Shown here piece by piece: positions 1 through 7,194 of a stretch of 14,720 nt of DNA. Source of the stretch: Deltaproteobacteria bacterium. GTDB lineage: Bacteria > Myxococcota_A > UBA796. The first letter of the stretch is position 1, and the number at the start of each line of letters is the position of its first letter. The notes under the pieces are model-generated. The model saw only the letters and a program-made list of their open reading frames with translations. It was not told the DNA's origin and made no database searches. The DNA lies in the NCBI GenBank assembly GCA_002707085.1, contig PALY01000049.1, positions 2,921-17,640 on the forward strand. Reading direction: 5' to 3'. Both the position numbers and the translations under genes were made by a program.

Positions 1-11
1 ACCCGCCAAGC

Positions 12-1457
12 ATGACAATGATTCAATCGCACTATCCATACTTTCTCGCCAACGAAGCCTGTCAACCAAACATGGATTTGGCGATCACCGATAAATACAC
101 TGGAGAGGTTGTATCTCGGGTTGCAATGGCCGATGCCACAGCCATCGAATCTGCCATTACAGCCGCACATCATGCGTGTGATGAAATGCGCCGCCTGCCC
201 GCCCACAAGCGCCAATCGATATTGAATCACTGCGTCCACCGATTCCAAACACGTTTCGACGAATTCGCTGACATCCTTTGTATTGAATCTGGAAAACCCA
301 TCAAAGATGCCCGTGGAGAAGTCACGCGCCTCGTCGACACATTTCGATATGCAGCCGAGGAATCGGTCCGAATGACCGGGGAAGTAATGGAAATGGCCAT
401 CTCCGCAAGAGCGGAAGGCTACAGCGGAATGTGGAAACGAGTGCCGATTGGCCCATGCAGCTTCATCGCCCCATTCAACTTTCCACTCAACCTTGCTGCC
501 CATAAAATTGCACCCGCCATCGCCGCGGGATGCCCATTCGTTTTGAAGCCTGCCAGCATGACCCCGATTGGCGCACTCATGATTGGCGAGATCCTTGCCG
601 AAACCGATCTCCCCAAGGGCGCATTTTCCATTCTTCCGTGCAATCGAGATGGTGCAGATCTGTTCACAACAGATGAACGGCTCAAACTGCTCAGCTTTAC
701 GGGATCCCCTGAAGTAGGCTGGGCGCTCAAATCAAAGGCAGGCAAGAAGAAGGTTGTTCTTGAGCTTGGAGGAAATGCAGCATGTATCGTGGACCAAGAT
801 GCAGACCTGGATGATGTGATCCCCCGCTTGATCGTGGGTGCCTTTTACCAGTCTGGTCAAAGCTGTATTGGCGTTCAGCGCGTATTAATTCATGAATCCC
901 GATACACTGAAACCCGCGATCGCTTTGTTGCTGCCACCCGAGCGCTAAAGATGGGTGACCCAAAGCAGCCAGACACATTCATTGGTCCGATGATTTCAAT
1001 CAAAGAAGCATCTCGTCTTCACTCCTGGATCAATGAAGCAATACATCAAGGGGCCACTCTGCTATGCGGTGGAAGCCGTGAGGGTTCAATGCTGGAAGCC
1101 ACCCTTTTGGAAGGGGTACCTAAAGATGCAGACGCGTATGCAAAAGAAGCCTTCGGGCCACTCGCTTGCCTCTCAAGCTTCACTGACTTTGATGAAGCCC
1201 TCGAAGAAGTAAATGACAGTGTGTTCGGCTTACAGGCTGGGGTGTTTACTCGCGATATTTATAAGATTCAACGTGCATGGGACACCCTTGATGTGGGCGG
1301 TGTCATTATTGGCGACATCCCAAATTGGCGCGTCGATCATATGCCCTATGGAGGCGTGAAAGACAGCGGATTGGGGCGCGAAGGAATCCGGTATTCCATG
1401 GAAGACATGAGTGAAATACGCCTGTTGGTAATTCGCACTCCTCCCAATGAACGATGA
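12..1457 (+). CDS. NAD(P)-dependent aldehyde dehydrogenase
   Basis: Aldehyde dehydrogenase superfamily enzyme (481 aa, normal length), expected to oxidise an aldehyde to a carboxylate with NAD(P)+ in the cytoplasm. Visible motifs: the oxyanion Asn in PFNFPLN (Asn156), the cofactor-binding Lys in LKPAS (Lys179), the nucleotide-loop FTGSPEVG (229-236), the general-base Glu in ELGGN (Glu251), the catalytic Cys in GQSCIGVQR (Cys285), and the late GPLA segment. The LELGGNAA and QSCIGVQR wording resembles the lactaldehyde/GAPN-like ALDH branch more than the betaine-aldehyde branch, but the substrate cannot be fixed from sequence. Start: two ATGs lie at 12 and 18 with no clear ribosome binding site in the 11 visible upstream bases, and the frame is open to the window edge, so the true start may lie further upstream. 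The downstream gene is a thioredoxin 172 bases away; no operon link is evident. Confidence 0.92.
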   Translation: MTMIQSHYPYFLANEACQPNMDLAITDKYTGEVVSRVAMADATAIESAITAAHHACDEMRRLPAHKRQSILNHCVHRFQTRFDEFADILCIESGKPIKDARGEVTRLVDTFRYAAEESVRMTGEVMEMAISARAEGYSGMWKRVPIGPCSFIAPFNFPLNLAAHKIAPAIAAGCPFVLKPASMTPIGALMIGEILAETDLPKGAFSILPCNRDGADLFTTDERLKLLSFTGSPEVGWALKSKAGKKKVVLELGGNAACIVDQDADLDDVIPRLIVGAFYQSGQSCIGVQRVLIHESRYTETRDRFVAATRALKMGDPKQPDTFIGPMISIKEASRLHSWINEAIHQGATLLCGGSREGSMLEATLLEGVPKDADAYAKEAFGPLACLSSFTDFDEALEEVNDSVFGLQAGVFTRDIYKIQRAWDTLDVGGVIIGDIPNWRVDHMPYGGVKDSGLGREGIRYSMEDMSEIRLLVIRTPPNER

Positions 1458-1563
1458 AATATTTTTTGGGTGTACGGTGTTTGTGTGCTGTTCAAGAGCA
1501 AGAATGCACGTGGATATACGAGCCAAAGTTCCGAACCCACCCAGCAAACTCAAAAACTGAATG

Positions 1564-1597
1564 TCACCGATAGCGTGTCACTTCTGACACTTGGTGA
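1564..1597. promoter_or_regulatory. Compound inverted repeat upstream of the thioredoxin gene
   Basis: GTGTCA (1575-1580), a CTTC loop, and TGACAC (1585-1590) form a perfect 6-bp inverted repeat. It is flanked by an outer complementary pair, TCACC (1564-1568) and GGTGA (1593-1597). It ends 32 bases before the thioredoxin ATG. The 16-bp inner dyad is a plausible repressor/activator operator or a 5'-UTR hairpin. No T-tract follows it, so it is not a standard terminator. Seen directly; the function is inferred. Confidence 0.4.
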
Positions 1598-1629
1598 TAC
1601 TCGACCATCCCAAACTTATGGAGTCAAAC

Positions 1630-2001
1630 ATGGCCACCACTGAACTCACAAAAGACAACCTTGAATCACTTATTCAGGAAAGCGGCACCCTTATTATCGA
1701 TTTCTGGGCAGAATGGTGCGGCCCCTGTCGTGCCTTTGGGCCAACATTCGAAGCTGCAAGCGAAAAACACCCGGACGTCGTTTTTGCCAAATGCGACACG
1801 GAAGCCCAACAAGAAGTCGCCGGAATGTTTCAGGTCCGTTCCATCCCGATGATTGCTGTATTTAGGGACGGCATTGGAATCTTTCAACAGTCGGGCGCAC
1901 TCCCACCACCTGCACTCGATGAACTTCTACAAAAAGTGTCGGAATTGGACATGGATGAAGTGCGCAAACAAGTGGCAGCCCAGACAGAAACCAGCGAATA
2001 G
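1630..2001 (+). CDS. Thioredoxin-family protein
   Basis: Small cytoplasmic thiol-disulfide oxidoreductase of 123 aa, slightly longer than classical thioredoxin (about 105-110). The active site WAEWCGPCR places the redox cysteines at Cys30 and Cys33, and the cis-proline is in RSIPM (Pro73). A third Cys (Cys55) follows. The usual K-M-I/A-P after CGPC is replaced by RAFGP, and the region after the cis-Pro reads VFRDGIGIF rather than the usual F-x-N-G-E. This fits a sub-family of single-gene thioredoxins with an extended acidic C-terminal tail, here about 15 residues. Start: the ATG at 1630 is preceded by GGAG (1620-1623) at 6-base spacing. The frame is open upstream to 1591, but those starts lack a good ribosome binding site and the inverted repeat lies there. 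Neighbours: upstream aldehyde dehydrogenase in the same direction; convergent DUF2878 gene downstream. No thioredoxin reductase is visible. Confidence 0.92.
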   Translation: MATTELTKDNLESLIQESGTLIIDFWAEWCGPCRAFGPTFEAASEKHPDVVFAKCDTEAQQEVAGMFQVRSIPMIAVFRDGIGIFQQSGALPPPALDELLQKVSELDMDEVRKQVAAQTETSE

Positions 2002-2031
2002 CGCGGTCAAAATACCTGCCTACCCACTGTA

Positions 2032-2050
2032 AAGCGGTGACTCACCGCTT
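2032..2050. terminator. Hairpin between convergent genes, possible bidirectional terminator
   Basis: AAGCGGTGA (2032-2040), one base, then TCACCGCTT (2042-2050) is a perfect 9-bp inverted repeat. It lies 30 bases after the thioredoxin stop and overlaps the last codons and stop of the convergent DUF2878 gene. Position and symmetry suggest a shared terminator. The flanking T-tracts are short on both sides (GTTTG one way, TTTA the other), so intrinsic termination would be weak. Confidence 0.45.
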
Positions 2051-2593
2051 GTTTGGGTCCCGTGTATAAATGGCACCCATCCATTGCAGCAGCAGCATGG
2101 CAACGGCCCAAAGTAGTCCTATGCCCACAAAACCCAGGATGCCTGCAACCTCCATACACTCCAGCTTTATGCCTCCCGCATAAGCCATTGGACCGCCCAG
2201 AAGTCCTGTGAGCAATGCGGCACGACGAGATTGAAACAATACGGCCTGACTGTACAATATCGTAGCCCCAAAGCCGGCCCAGATTGCAATCAACCAAAGC
2301 GGTACCACACCCAAAGTTTGGTCACCCACATAGGTCACCAAGCCCGCCATCCCCAATGCACTATCCAGTGAAAAACCGGTAACTGCAGAAACAAGAACCA
2401 ACGTGAACTCGCGCTTCCAGTACTTCCGTTCAACATACAGGTGAACCACCAGAAAACCAGCCATCACAGCTGGACCCGCCAAGCCTTTCCATATGACACA
2501 CGCCCACCAGCCCAACTGATGGACCGCCAATTGAGGCAGCCCACCCCAAGAACTCCATAGGGGCCGAAACCGCTCTATAGAAAGACGACCCAC
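2042..2593 (-). CDS. DUF2878 family membrane protein
   Basis: Small integral inner-membrane protein recognised as DUF2878 by its features: HQLGWWACV near the N-terminus, the H-L-Y-V-E-R-K-Y/REF turn, FSLDSALG, PLWLIAIWAGFGATI, then GGPMAYAGGIKLE. About five to six hydrophobic segments. Biochemical function is unknown. The start is unresolved. The frame has no ATG before the first membrane segment; candidates are TTG at 2662, TTG at 2620 and GTG at 2593. The GTG at 2593 is used because it lies just past the upstream stop (2598) and avoids the 65-base overlap that TTG 2662 would require; its ribosome binding site is poor. It is probably translated by coupling to the DUF2177 gene as the last cistron of a three-gene minus-strand unit. 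DUF2878 genes often sit beside cfa, DUF1295 and lipocalin genes in proteobacteria, suggesting an envelope-lipid or photo-oxidative stress role. Confidence 0.8.
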   Translation of the reverse strand: MGRLSIERFRPLWSSWGGLPQLAVHQLGWWACVIWKGLAGPAVMAGFLVVHLYVERKYWKREFTLVLVSAVTGFSLDSALGMAGLVTYVGDQTLGVVPLWLIAIWAGFGATILYSQAVLFQSRRAALLTGLLGGPMAYAGGIKLECMEVAGILGFVGIGLLWAVAMLLLQWMGAIYTRDPNKR

Positions 2594-2597
2594 AAAC

Positions 2598-3014
2598 TCA
2601 ATCCACTGCTGGCTGAACGTCAATAGCCAGCGGTCCAGCGGCCAGTCGACCAGCAGTTGCAACCAGTGTGGTCAATGCCAAACCCCAAGCAATGTCAATC
2701 GGGACAAGAATGGCTGGCCAACCTTCTATCACCGCCCAATTGGTCAGTTCATACGTCGCATATGCAACCCATCCGACCCCTGCGCCCCGGCGTGCTGCTT
2801 GGCGCCAGTCGATGGACGGTAGAACAGCGTAAAACACAATGACCACTACGTACTGAAGATAGAATAATACTGCCGCAATTAGAACGGTTTCTTGAGCCCG
2901 AAGGGCTCCTAAGGCTTCGTTATAGATTGGCTGGGCAACAATACCAAGCCAGATCAAATCCAACACAACCATCACAACGTTTACTGCAATGAACGCCCGA
3001 AAGAATCTCGACAT
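2598..3014 (-). CDS. DUF2177 family membrane protein
   Basis: Integral membrane protein of 138 aa matching DUF2177. N-terminal VVLDLIWLGIVAQPIYNEALG corresponds to the family's D-x-x-W-L-G-x-x-x-x-x-x-Y element. Later come VLFYLQYVVVIVFYAV, then YATYELTNWAVIEGWP (family Y-A-T-Y-D/E-L-T-N) and PIDIAWGLAL. Four membrane segments are expected. Molecular function is unknown. Start: the ATG at 3014 has an upstream GGGAAGAG purine run at good spacing; the open frame to 3089 has no better site and would overlap the preceding gene. It lies 16 bases after the DUF1295 stop, so the two are surely co-transcribed, and its end abuts or overlaps the DUF2878 start. Recognition is from recalled family motifs; a profile search would confirm it. 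Confidence 0.85.
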   Translation of the reverse strand: MSRFFRAFIAVNVVMVVLDLIWLGIVAQPIYNEALGALRAQETVLIAAVLFYLQYVVVIVFYAVLPSIDWRQAARRGAGVGWVAYATYELTNWAVIEGWPAILVPIDIAWGLALTTLVATAGRLAAGPLAIDVQPAVD

Positions 3015-3030
3015 CTTACTCTTCCCTTGT

Positions 3031-3807
3031 TCAACTTGATGAACGTGGAGGCCGCGGAAAAAATCCTGGCACCCTTTCAATATAATCAATGTACTCGGGT
3101 CTTCGTTCTACAATCGTCGACTCTAACAACGCAACACCGCTCACTCGCAACAACAGAAACAACATGATTGCAGGCCCAGTCAGTACCCACCATGGTCCAC
3201 CAGCTGCCAGCCCCAAACACCCCAAGCCGGCCCACAATGTTGCATTTCCGAAATAGTTCGGATGTCGGCTCCACCCCCAAAGGCCCTCGTCCATTACGCG
3301 GCCTTTGCTTTCTGGATTCGACTTAAATCGCGCCAACTGTGCGTCAGAAACCGCCTCTATAAGCACTCCCGATGCCGCCAACCCAATCCCCAACATGTCC
3401 AGCCAAGACCAAGGATTGTTGAACTGCGCAACCGCGTACAGAGGCAATGAAATCAGAACTTGGAGTCCACCTTGTAGAAGAAAGACTGTCCACAACGAAG
3501 TCCACCAAAACCCTTCCCTCTTGGCACGCATCGCTTGATATCGAGCGTCTTCTGGCCCTCCAACATTTCGGCTCCAGAGGTAGGTACCGAGACGGACACC
3601 CCAAGCCGAGACAACACCTGCAGTTAGGTAAAAACGCAGAGGGTTGGGGCTTTGGTCATAAGAAGCCACCCATACAATCAACGCAAACCCAGGACCCCAC
3701 CATATGTCCGCAATACTCACATCCTGGATGCGAACACTGATCAACCACAGGACAATCACGCATGCCGCCACCGCCATCGCACAATGAGCCACAAGCTGTA
3801 GTTCCAT
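3031..3807 (-). CDS. DUF1295 family (steroid 5-alpha-reductase-like) membrane protein
   Basis: Polytopic inner-membrane protein of 258 aa in the DUF1295 / 3-oxo-5-alpha-steroid 4-dehydrogenase-like superfamily, related in fold to ICMT-type membrane enzymes. Diagnostic elements: N-terminal VSIADIWWGPGFA (30-42), RLGTYLWSRN (72-81), the conserved RHPNYFG (181-187) after DEGLWGWS, and a C-terminal RPEYIDYIERVPGFFP (236-251). The RHPNYFG segment is the presumed cofactor-binding part of the family. The substrate is unknown; a lipid or isoprenoid reductase is the usual guess. Start: the ATG at 3807 has GGGGAG six bases upstream; the frame is open to 3876, but that part overlaps the probable promoter region. 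It is the first gene of the minus-strand trio with the DUF2177 and DUF2878 genes, and diverges from the FAD oxidoreductase across about 165 bases. Confidence 0.88.
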   Translation of the reverse strand: MELQLVAHCAMAVAACVIVLWLISVRIQDVSIADIWWGPGFALIVWVASYDQSPNPLRFYLTAGVVSAWGVRLGTYLWSRNVGGPEDARYQAMRAKREGFWWTSLWTVFLLQGGLQVLISLPLYAVAQFNNPWSWLDMLGIGLAASGVLIEAVSDAQLARFKSNPESKGRVMDEGLWGWSRHPNYFGNATLWAGLGCLGLAAGGPWWVLTGPAIMLFLLLRVSGVALLESTIVERRPEYIDYIERVPGFFPRPPRSSS

Positions 3808-3863
3808 TCCTAACTCCCCGATTGCTCCAAATACGCCGGCCCGAAACAACCCCAAGCCAACGA

Positions 3864-3892
3864 AAATTAGAATCACTATCTACCCAGTTAAA
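3864..3892 (-). promoter_or_regulatory. Candidate sigma-70-type promoter for the DUF1295 operon
   Basis: On the minus strand, TTTAAC (3892-3887) is followed after exactly 17 bases by TAATTT (3869-3864), a weak but correctly spaced -35/-10 pair. It would initiate near 3857, about 50 bases before the ATG at 3807, which supports that start over the in-frame codon at 3876. Both hexamers deviate from consensus, so confidence is low. Confidence 0.3.
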
Positions 3893-3897
3893 CCCAG

Positions 3898-3928
3898 TGA
3901 TCCACCTCAGGGCGCCCTTCAATATAAA
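3898..3928 (+). promoter_or_regulatory. Candidate ECF (ChrR-type) promoter for the FAD oxidoreductase-SDR pair
   Basis: TGATCC at 3898-3903 is followed, after 18-19 bases, by the AT-rich ATATAAA at 3922-3928. It ends about 44 bases before the GTG at 3973. TGATCC is, from memory, the -35 element of promoters read by the RpoE/ChrR (singlet-oxygen) ECF sigma factor of Rhodobacter and relatives, with a roughly 18-base spacer. The downstream genes are of the type found in that regulon's neighbourhood. The hexamer occurs elsewhere in this window inside genes, so the match alone is weak; the position is what makes it notable. Confidence 0.35.
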
Positions 3929-3972
3929 TCAGGTCATCCATTTAGAGGGTACAATCACACAGGGGTGTGAAA

Positions 3973-4953
3973 GTGTCAGAAAACGAAAGACGTGTCGCCA
4001 TCATCGGGGCAGGAATGTCTGGAATAAGCTGCGCCACAAGACTCCTCAAAAACCATATTGAAGCCACCATTTTCGATAAGTCGAGAGGCCCGGGCGGTCG
4101 AATGTCGACCCGCAGAAAAGGGGAAAGCCGATTCGACCATGGGGCACAATACTTTACCGCTTCCCATGGGGCATTCCAACAACAGATCATAGAGTGGGAA
4201 GCCGCAGGATGGGCAACTGAATGGGCTGGCCGCTTTGCAGACTGGAAAGACGGCACCCTTTCGGAACGGTACCCAAAACGTAAACGGTGGGTCGGTTCCC
4301 CAAGGATGAGCGCACTTTGTCGCGGATTCAGTCAAGAACTCCACGTTCAATATGGTGTCCGTATACATAGAATCAAACCATTTGAGAGCCAATGGATACT
4401 GATAGACGACAAGGAACAGTCATACGGCCCTTTTGATTCGGTACTTGTCTCATGTCCAGGACCACAGGCAGCAGAATTATTGCCAATGGAAAGCCATACG
4501 CATCAACTCGCAAAATCTCTGAGCTATTCGCCCTGCTGGGCAGTGATGGCTGAGCTTGAATCCCCCATCAACACTCCGTTTGACGGGATCCATTTCCAAG
4601 ACCACCCACTCGGTTGGGCTGCAAAAGATAGCAGCAAGCCCCAACGAACCCATGGTGAACGGTGGGTCCTCCATGGTTCCGCAGAATGGAGCCAACAACA
4701 TGTCGATGCGGACCCCCAAGTGATCATTCAAAAACTGACCGAAGCCTTCGGCCACATCGGAACCATTGAACCGCACCAGTGTACAGCGCACCGGTGGCTC
4801 TATGCCTTGGCATCCCCCTCCAATGGCCCAGCCGCAATGTACGATCGGGAGCGACATTTGGGGCTTTTCGGTGACGCCCTATCGGATCCCAAAGTGGAAG
4901 GTGCCTGGAGAAGTGGTCAAGAAATGGCCAGGCTCATTGTGGAGACTACATGA
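3973..4953 (+). CDS. Renalase-like NAD(P)/FAD-dependent oxidoreductase (COG3380 type)
   Basis: Flavoprotein of about 326 aa in the amine-oxidase/renalase-like group. N-terminal Rossmann motif GAGMSG (12-17) is followed by the FDKSRGPGGRMSTRR signature, where the conserved acidic residue binds the FAD ribose. FDHGAQYFT follows, and the C-terminal FAD motif LGLFGDALSD...EGAWRSGQ lies at about 296-316. Length is normal for the family. The reaction is not established for bacterial members; renalases oxidise aberrant dihydronicotinamides. Start: GTG at 3973, because AGGGG (3961-3965) sits 7 bases upstream; an in-frame GTG at 3967 is too close to that ribosome binding site. The stop overlaps the SDR start as ATGA (4950-4953), so the two are translationally coupled. 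It diverges from the DUF1295 operon. Such genes are frequent beside photolyase, cfa and SDR genes in light or singlet-oxygen stress clusters. Confidence 0.88.
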   Translation: MSENERRVAIIGAGMSGISCATRLLKNHIEATIFDKSRGPGGRMSTRRKGESRFDHGAQYFTASHGAFQQQIIEWEAAGWATEWAGRFADWKDGTLSERYPKRKRWVGSPRMSALCRGFSQELHVQYGVRIHRIKPFESQWILIDDKEQSYGPFDSVLVSCPGPQAAELLPMESHTHQLAKSLSYSPCWAVMAELESPINTPFDGIHFQDHPLGWAAKDSSKPQRTHGERWVLHGSAEWSQQHVDADPQVIIQKLTEAFGHIGTIEPHQCTAHRWLYALASPSNGPAAMYDRERHLGLFGDALSDPKVEGAWRSGQEMARLIVETT

Positions 4954-5705
4954 ACGATTTTGTGGGTATTTCTGATCTGGACATGGCTGTCATCATTGGT
5001 GCGAGAGGTGGCATCGGAGAAGCTTTTGTAGAGTCAATTATTCAAACAACAAGCACCACCAAAATCATTGCGACCAGTCGCAACGAAGAGTGGTGCCAAG
5101 CACCATGCACTGGCAGGGTTCATCGTCAAAGCTTGGACGTAACCGATGAACAGTCCATCTCAGCACTCGCCGAACATCTAAAGGCACAGTCGCAGAACCC
5201 AAAACTCATTGTCAACTGCACGGGGATTCTTCATCGCCATGATGCACGGCCCGAACGCACTTGGAGAGAATTCGACCTGGACTGGATGCGCGCTGTTTTC
5301 GATGTCAATGCCCTTGGAACAGGACTCCTCGTCAAGCACCTGATTCCTCTCATGCCACGGACGGGCAGAGCAATATTTGTGACTCTATCTGCACGAGTGG
5401 GCAGCATTGCAGACAACAGACTGGGTGGCTGGTACAGCTATCGAGCATCGAAAGCAGCTCAAAACATGATCATGAAAACAGCATCCATCGAAAGTCGCTA
5501 TCGTCGACCCGAGTTAATTTTAGCTTCACTTCATCCAGGTACGGTGGACACCGACTTGTCCGCACCCTTCACAGCCCGTGTACAGCCAGACAAACTCTTC
5601 ACACCCGCGTTCAGCTGTGAACGACTCAGTGAAGTCATGCGGTCACTTACACCCGCCGACTCCGGAGAATTTTTTGCCTGGGATGGCTCCACTATTCAGT
5701 GGTGA
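4950..5705 (+). CDS. C-factor-type short-chain dehydrogenase/reductase
   Basis: SDR of 251 aa, cytoplasmic, NAD(P)(H)-dependent. Cofactor motif GARGGIG (17-23), the NNAG-equivalent as NCTG (89-92), active-site Ser147 in TLSARVGS, and catalytic Tyr164/Lys168 in YSYRASKAA. The LHPGTVDTDLSAPF segment and the C-terminal FFAWDGSTIQW are characteristic of the CsgA/C-factor-like SDR branch. The substrate is unknown. Start: the ATG at 4950 overlaps the previous stop and has GGAG five bases upstream; a later ATG at 4983 lacks a ribosome binding site. It forms a two-gene unit with the renalase-like flavoprotein and ends six bases from the convergent gcvH stop, so the two transcripts must overlap or terminate inside coding sequence. 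Confidence 0.9.
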   Translation: MNDFVGISDLDMAVIIGARGGIGEAFVESIIQTTSTTKIIATSRNEEWCQAPCTGRVHRQSLDVTDEQSISALAEHLKAQSQNPKLIVNCTGILHRHDARPERTWREFDLDWMRAVFDVNALGTGLLVKHLIPLMPRTGRAIFVTLSARVGSIADNRLGGWYSYRASKAAQNMIMKTASIESRYRRPELILASLHPGTVDTDLSAPFTARVQPDKLFTPAFSCERLSEVMRSLTPADSGEFFAWDGSTIQW

Positions 5706-5711
5706 GACACC

Positions 5712-6089
5712 TTAGCCGCAGTGTTCAGCATACTCGCCAGAACCCATCAACTCATGAAGACTGATGGTTGGACCGACCTTCACCTTAAACAACCAGCCTT
5801 CTCCATAAGGCTCACTATTCACGGTCTCAGGACTGTCTTCAAGGGTCTCGTTTACCTCAACAATGGTTCCACCCACTGGGCTGTACACATCAGAAACCGC
5901 CTTCACGGACTCAATCTCTACGACAGCCGCACCCGCATCTACCGAGTCACCCACTTCAGGAAGTTCTACGTGGACCACATCTCCCATGGAGTCTTGAGCA
6001 AACCATGTGATCCCCACGGTAACGGCGTCGCCTTCAATACGAATCCATTCATGGCTTTTGGTGTACTTGAGATCTGATGGAGTAGACAT
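5712..6089 (-). CDS. gcvH: Glycine cleavage system H protein
   Basis: Lipoyl carrier protein of 125 aa that shuttles the aminomethyl group between P, T and L proteins. Motifs: YTKSHEWIRIEG at the N-terminus; GITWFAQDSMGDVVHVELPEVG (the family usually has Y-A-Q-x-x-L-G-D); lipoylated Lys63 in EIESVKAVSDVY; and NSEPYGEGWLFKV. Length is normal. Start: the ATG at 6089 has GAGGA at good spacing; the open frame upstream runs into gcvT and is not real. It starts 13 bases after the gcvT stop, so the two form a gcvT-gcvH operon. It is convergent with the SDR gene, with only a 6-base gap. Confidence 0.97.
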   Translation of the reverse strand: MSTPSDLKYTKSHEWIRIEGDAVTVGITWFAQDSMGDVVHVELPEVGDSVDAGAAVVEIESVKAVSDVYSPVGGTIVEVNETLEDSPETVNSEPYGEGWLFKVKVGPTISLHELMGSGEYAEHCG

Positions 6090-6102
6090 TTGTGAGTCCT
6101 CT

Positions 6103-7194
6103 TTAGTAAGGGCGCTTGTAGAAGGGTGGCTTAACAACTTCCGCTTCCGCAATCCGTCCACGAATATCAATTTGTACCCGGTTTCCTGGACGCGCAAACC
6201 TGCGAGGTACGTAACCAAGCGCAATGTTGGCCTCAACAGTTGGGGCCTTCGTACCGCTGGTCACCTCACCCACAACCTCACCGTCCACCATTATCGGACA
6301 ATGAGGACGTGCGATTCGTTTTTCGACCACCAAACACACCAAACGGCGTGTCAATCCAGCTTCTTTCTGCGCTTCAAGCGCTGACTTACCGATAAAATCT
6401 TCTTTATCGAACTTGGTGACCCAACCAAGTCCTGCCTCCAAAGGAGAAGTGTCATCATTGATGTCATTCCCATACAACATCAACTTGGCCTCCAAACGAA
6501 GGGTATCTCTGGCACCCAAACCAATGGGCTGGATGCCAAAACTGGCGCCAGCATCCAGGATTGCTGGCCACACGGCTGCTGCATTTTCAGCCGGAATGAA
6601 CACCTCAAACCCGTCTTCGCCGGTGTACCCTGTTCGAGCCATAATACAGCCTTCAACTCCAGCAACAGTGCCTCGAACAACACCAAAAGAGGCCACCGCA
6701 GAGAGGTCCTGATCGGTCAAGGTATCGAGAATAGTTGCAGCATTTCTTCCTTGAATTGCAATCTGGGCCCAATCATCTGATTCGTTGACAACCTCAACGT
6801 CATCACAGGGATTGTTGTCCTTGATCCAATTGTAATCTTTGTCCCGATTCGCAGCGTTCACGCAAATCAGGACCTCGTCATCAGCAAGCCGGTACACAAT
6901 CAAATCATCAACAATCCCTCCTTCGTGATTGCACATGGCCGTGTATTGGGCGTGACCATTGGGAATGTCTACATTGTTGGTCACCAAATGACGCACGGCC
7001 TTCAGCGCAGAAGGGCCACGCAAAAAGACTTCTCCCATATGAGAGACGTCAAACAGTCCAACAGAACTTCGAACCTGCTTGTGTTCTTCAATGATTCCCG
7101 TGTACTGCACCGGAAGCTCCCAACCGCCAAAATCAATCAAACGACCGGAAGCAGCTTGGTGGCACTCGAAAAACGGTGTCCTTCGTAGACTCAT
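6103..7194 (-). CDS. gcvT: Aminomethyltransferase (glycine cleavage T protein)
   Basis: Folate-dependent T protein, 363 aa, which transfers the methylene group from aminomethyl-lipoyl-H protein to tetrahydrofolate and releases ammonia. Motifs: RRTPFFECHQAASGRLIDFGGWELPVQY at the start, DVSHMGEV (49-56), the GGIVDDLIVY element with the catalytic-region Asp96/97, MARTGYTGEDGFEVF, GLGARDTLRLEA, and C-terminal ALGYVPRRFA and PPFYKRPY. Start: the ATG at 7194 has AGGAG just upstream; the frame is open to 7347 but that would run into gcvP. It is first in the minus-strand gcvT-gcvH operon and divergent from gcvP. Confidence 0.97.
   Translation of the reverse strand: MSLRRTPFFECHQAASGRLIDFGGWELPVQYTGIIEEHKQVRSSVGLFDVSHMGEVFLRGPSALKAVRHLVTNNVDIPNGHAQYTAMCNHEGGIVDDLIVYRLADDEVLICVNAANRDKDYNWIKDNNPCDDVEVVNESDDWAQIAIQGRNAATILDTLTDQDLSAVASFGVVRGTVAGVEGCIMARTGYTGEDGFEVFIPAENAAAVWPAILDAGASFGIQPIGLGARDTLRLEAKLMLYGNDINDDTSPLEAGLGWVTKFDKEDFIGKSALEAQKEAGLTRRLVCLVVEKRIARPHCPIMVDGEVVGEVTSGTKAPTVEANIALGYVPRRFARPGNRVQIDIRGRIAEAEVVKPPFYKRPY

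Noticed and set aside
419..978. Minus-strand open frames opposite the aldehyde dehydrogenase
   Set aside because: They are antisense to a clearly conserved enzyme gene, show no recognisable domains and have no convincing ribosome binding sites.
1443..1471. CCCAA / TTGGG pair with a T-run after the aldehyde dehydrogenase stop, as a terminator
   Set aside because: The arms are only five bases, the loop is long and the T-run lies inside the structure rather than after it.
5701..5711. GGTG-AGA-CACC at the SDR/gcvH convergent junction as a terminator
   Set aside because: Only four pairs and no T-tract; not better than chance.
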